Source: Boseongicola sp. (GTDB taxonomy: Bacteria > Pseudomonadota > Alphaproteobacteria > Rhodobacterales > Rhodobacteraceae). From it: a DNA stretch of 6,379 nt. Each line of letters begins with the position of its first letter. Within the stretch, counting starts at the first letter, position 1. A program made the position numbers and the translations under genes. The stretch covers positions 1 through 6,379 of the forward strand of contig JABDPD010000069.1 in NCBI GenBank assembly GCA_013042895.1, given 5' to 3'. Shown piece by piece: positions 5,413 to 6,379 of this stretch. The notes beneath the pieces are model-generated. The model did no database searches, had not been told where the DNA came from, and was given only the letters and a program-made list of their open reading frames with translations.

Positions 5413-6379
5413 TTAGGTGCGCGTGTGTCGGCGGGTCTTGACCGGATCGCCGACCTCGCCCCAGACATCGGTGCGCATGGTGCCTTTGGCGTCAGTAAGG
5501 CGTTTGGGGGGCTCTGCCCCCGCGCCATACGGCGCTCCCCCGGGATATTTTTCAACAGAAGAAGTGCAATTTGACTCAAACTCTATGGGTTTTGTACCCG
5601 GCGTGAGTTTGTGACGCAGGAAGGCCATGGGGTGGGCGCGTAAGGTGAGGCGCATGGAGACGTAGTCTTCGACGACTTCTTCGCCGAGGGACATTTTGGG
5701 CAGGTTGGCCAGTGGTTCCAAAATGCCCTCGCCGTCCATGTCGCCGGAAAACAGCGGCAGGGGTTTTTCCGAAGCGATGGCAGCGGCGGCCCAGAGGGCG
5801 TCGCGTCGCGAAATGTCGAGAGAGGCGAAGGTGTCGGCTTCGGCCAGCGTGCGGAGTTGTCTCGGTTGCAGCCCTGCGCGGCGCCAGACGTCTTCGACCG
5901 AGAGGTAGCCGTTGCCGCGCGCGGCGGCGATCCATGTGGCTTCTTCTTCGCGCATGCTCTTGATCTGACGGAAGCCGAGGCGGAGCGCGAGGCCGCCTTT
6001 GCCGTCGGCCTCCATGATATTGTCCCATGTAGAGGCGTTGATATCGACGGGACGGATCTCGACGCCGTGTTCGCTGGCGTCTCGAACGATCTGGGCGGGG
6101 GCGTAGAACCCCATGGGTTGGGAGTTGAGGAGGGCGCAGGCGAAGATACCCGGGTGGTGGCATTTCAGCCATGAGGAGGCGTAGACGAGGAGAGCGAAAG
6201 AGGCGGCGTGGCTTTCGGGGAAGCCGTAAGAGCCGAAGCCTTCGATCTGGGAGAAGCAACGTTCGGCAAACTCGGTGTCGTAGCCGTTTTTGTGCATGCC
6301 CTTCATGAAGAGGGTACGAAATTCCGAGACGTTGCCGTGTTTTTTGAAGGTGGCCAGCGAACGGCGGAGGCGGTCGGCT
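5413..6379 (-). CDS. dnaE2: Error-prone DNA polymerase DnaE2 (ImuC), C-terminal part, OB-fold missing
   Basis: The gene enters from the right edge; 321 codons are in the window (frame from 6378), of a protein usually over 1000 residues. DnaE2 works with ImuA/ImuB in damage-induced translesion synthesis. Identification comes from DnaE2-specific blocks: LRRSLATFKKHGNVSEFR, then EGFGSYGFPESHAASFALL (about 6240-6184), YASSWLKCHHPGIFACALLN, SQPMGFYAPAQIVRDA, ALRLGFRQI, and SMRLTLRAHPMAFLRHKLTPG, which ends near 5596. In other DnaE2 proteins an OB-fold of roughly 100 or more residues follows here. Instead about 60 unrelated codons run to a TAA at 5413-5415, first through a hairpin repeat (5504-5552), then through an unrecognised tail. 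No OB-fold is found in another frame, and the convergent MAPEG gene begins at once. The catalytic part is outside the window, so activity cannot be judged; this could be a functional truncation or a decaying gene. Confidence 0.9.
   Translation of the reverse strand, partial: ADRLRRSLATFKKHGNVSEFRTLFMKGMHKNGYDTEFAERCFSQIEGFGSYGFPESHAASFALLVYASSWLKCHHPGIFACALLNSQPMGFYAPAQIVRDASEHGVEIRPVDINASTWDNIMEADGKGGLALRLGFRQIKSMREEEATWIAAARGNGYLSVEDVWRRAGLQPRQLRTLAEADTFASLDISRRDALWAAAAIASEKPLPLFSGDMDGEGILEPLANLPKMSLGEEVVEDYVSMRLTLRAHPMAFLRHKLTPGTKPIEFESNCTSSVEKYPGGAPYGAGAEPPKRLTDAKGTMRTDVWGEVGDPVKTRRHTRT
5504..5552 (+). terminator. GC-rich double-hairpin repeat with T-run (Rhodobacterales-type extragenic element)
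   Basis: Two adjacent perfect hairpins occur: GGGGGC-TCT-GCCCCC (5507-5521) and GCGCC-ATAC-GGCGC (5522-5535). They are followed by TCCCCCGGGATA and five Ts (5548-5552). The G-run at 5507-5511 could also pair with the C-run at 5537-5541 to close an outer stem around the second hairpin. In the plus direction this resembles a transcription terminator for the MAPEG gene, about 100 bases past its stop. I recall near-identical units (GGGGCTCTGCCCC ... CCCCCGGGATATTTTT) repeated between genes in Rhodobacterales; that is memory, not a search. Here it lies inside the open dnaE2 frame on the opposite strand. Confidence 0.6.

Noticed and set aside
5576..6259. Long Arg-rich open frame on the minus strand
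   Set aside because: It is an out-of-frame shadow of dnaE2. Its composition (Arg/Pro/Leu runs) is typical of a shifted high-GC coding frame, while the dnaE2 frame has clear family blocks.

Overview
The window looks like a piece of chromosome from a Rhodobacterales (Roseobacter-group) alphaproteobacterium. The evidence is the moderately high GC content, the alphaproteobacterial low-complexity family DUF4175/TIGR02302, a DUF3775 protein, a DnaE2 mutagenesis polymerase, and a GC-rich hairpin repeat ending in ATATTTTT of a kind I recall from Rhodobacterales intergenic regions. This assignment rests on family recognition only; no search was run.

Layout. At 1-857 (+) is the C-terminal part of a TIGR02302 protein. 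It is followed by a complete GH103/MltB-type lytic murein transglycosylase at 958-2214 (+). That gene converges on tag, 3-methyladenine DNA glycosylase I, at 2211-2783 (-), and the two stop codons share one TTAA. A 269-base gene-poor spacer (2784-3052) holds several palindromes and an 11-base tandem repeat. Then come a small DUF3775 gene at 3053-3367 (-) and, divergent from it, a GH1 beta-glucosidase at 3509-4840 (+). A spacer with a weak terminator candidate leads to a small MAPEG-family membrane protein at 5008-5406 (+). The window ends with the C-terminal part of dnaE2 at 5413-6379 (-), convergent with the MAPEG gene.

These genes do not form one pathway. They cover cell-wall remodelling (transglycosylase, perhaps with the TIGR02302 envelope protein), repair and tolerance of DNA damage (tag, dnaE2), sugar hydrolysis (GH1) and a membrane protein of unknown substrate. 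I see no mobile element, RNA gene, CRISPR array or phage gene.

The most unusual feature is the dnaE2 3' end. Similarity to DnaE2 stops near 5596, the C-terminal OB-fold that normally follows is absent in every frame, and the reading frame instead runs through the hairpin repeat and a short unrecognised tail. Next is a MAPEG protein lacking two of the three residues of the family's glutathione-contact signature. No complete undescribed system is visible.
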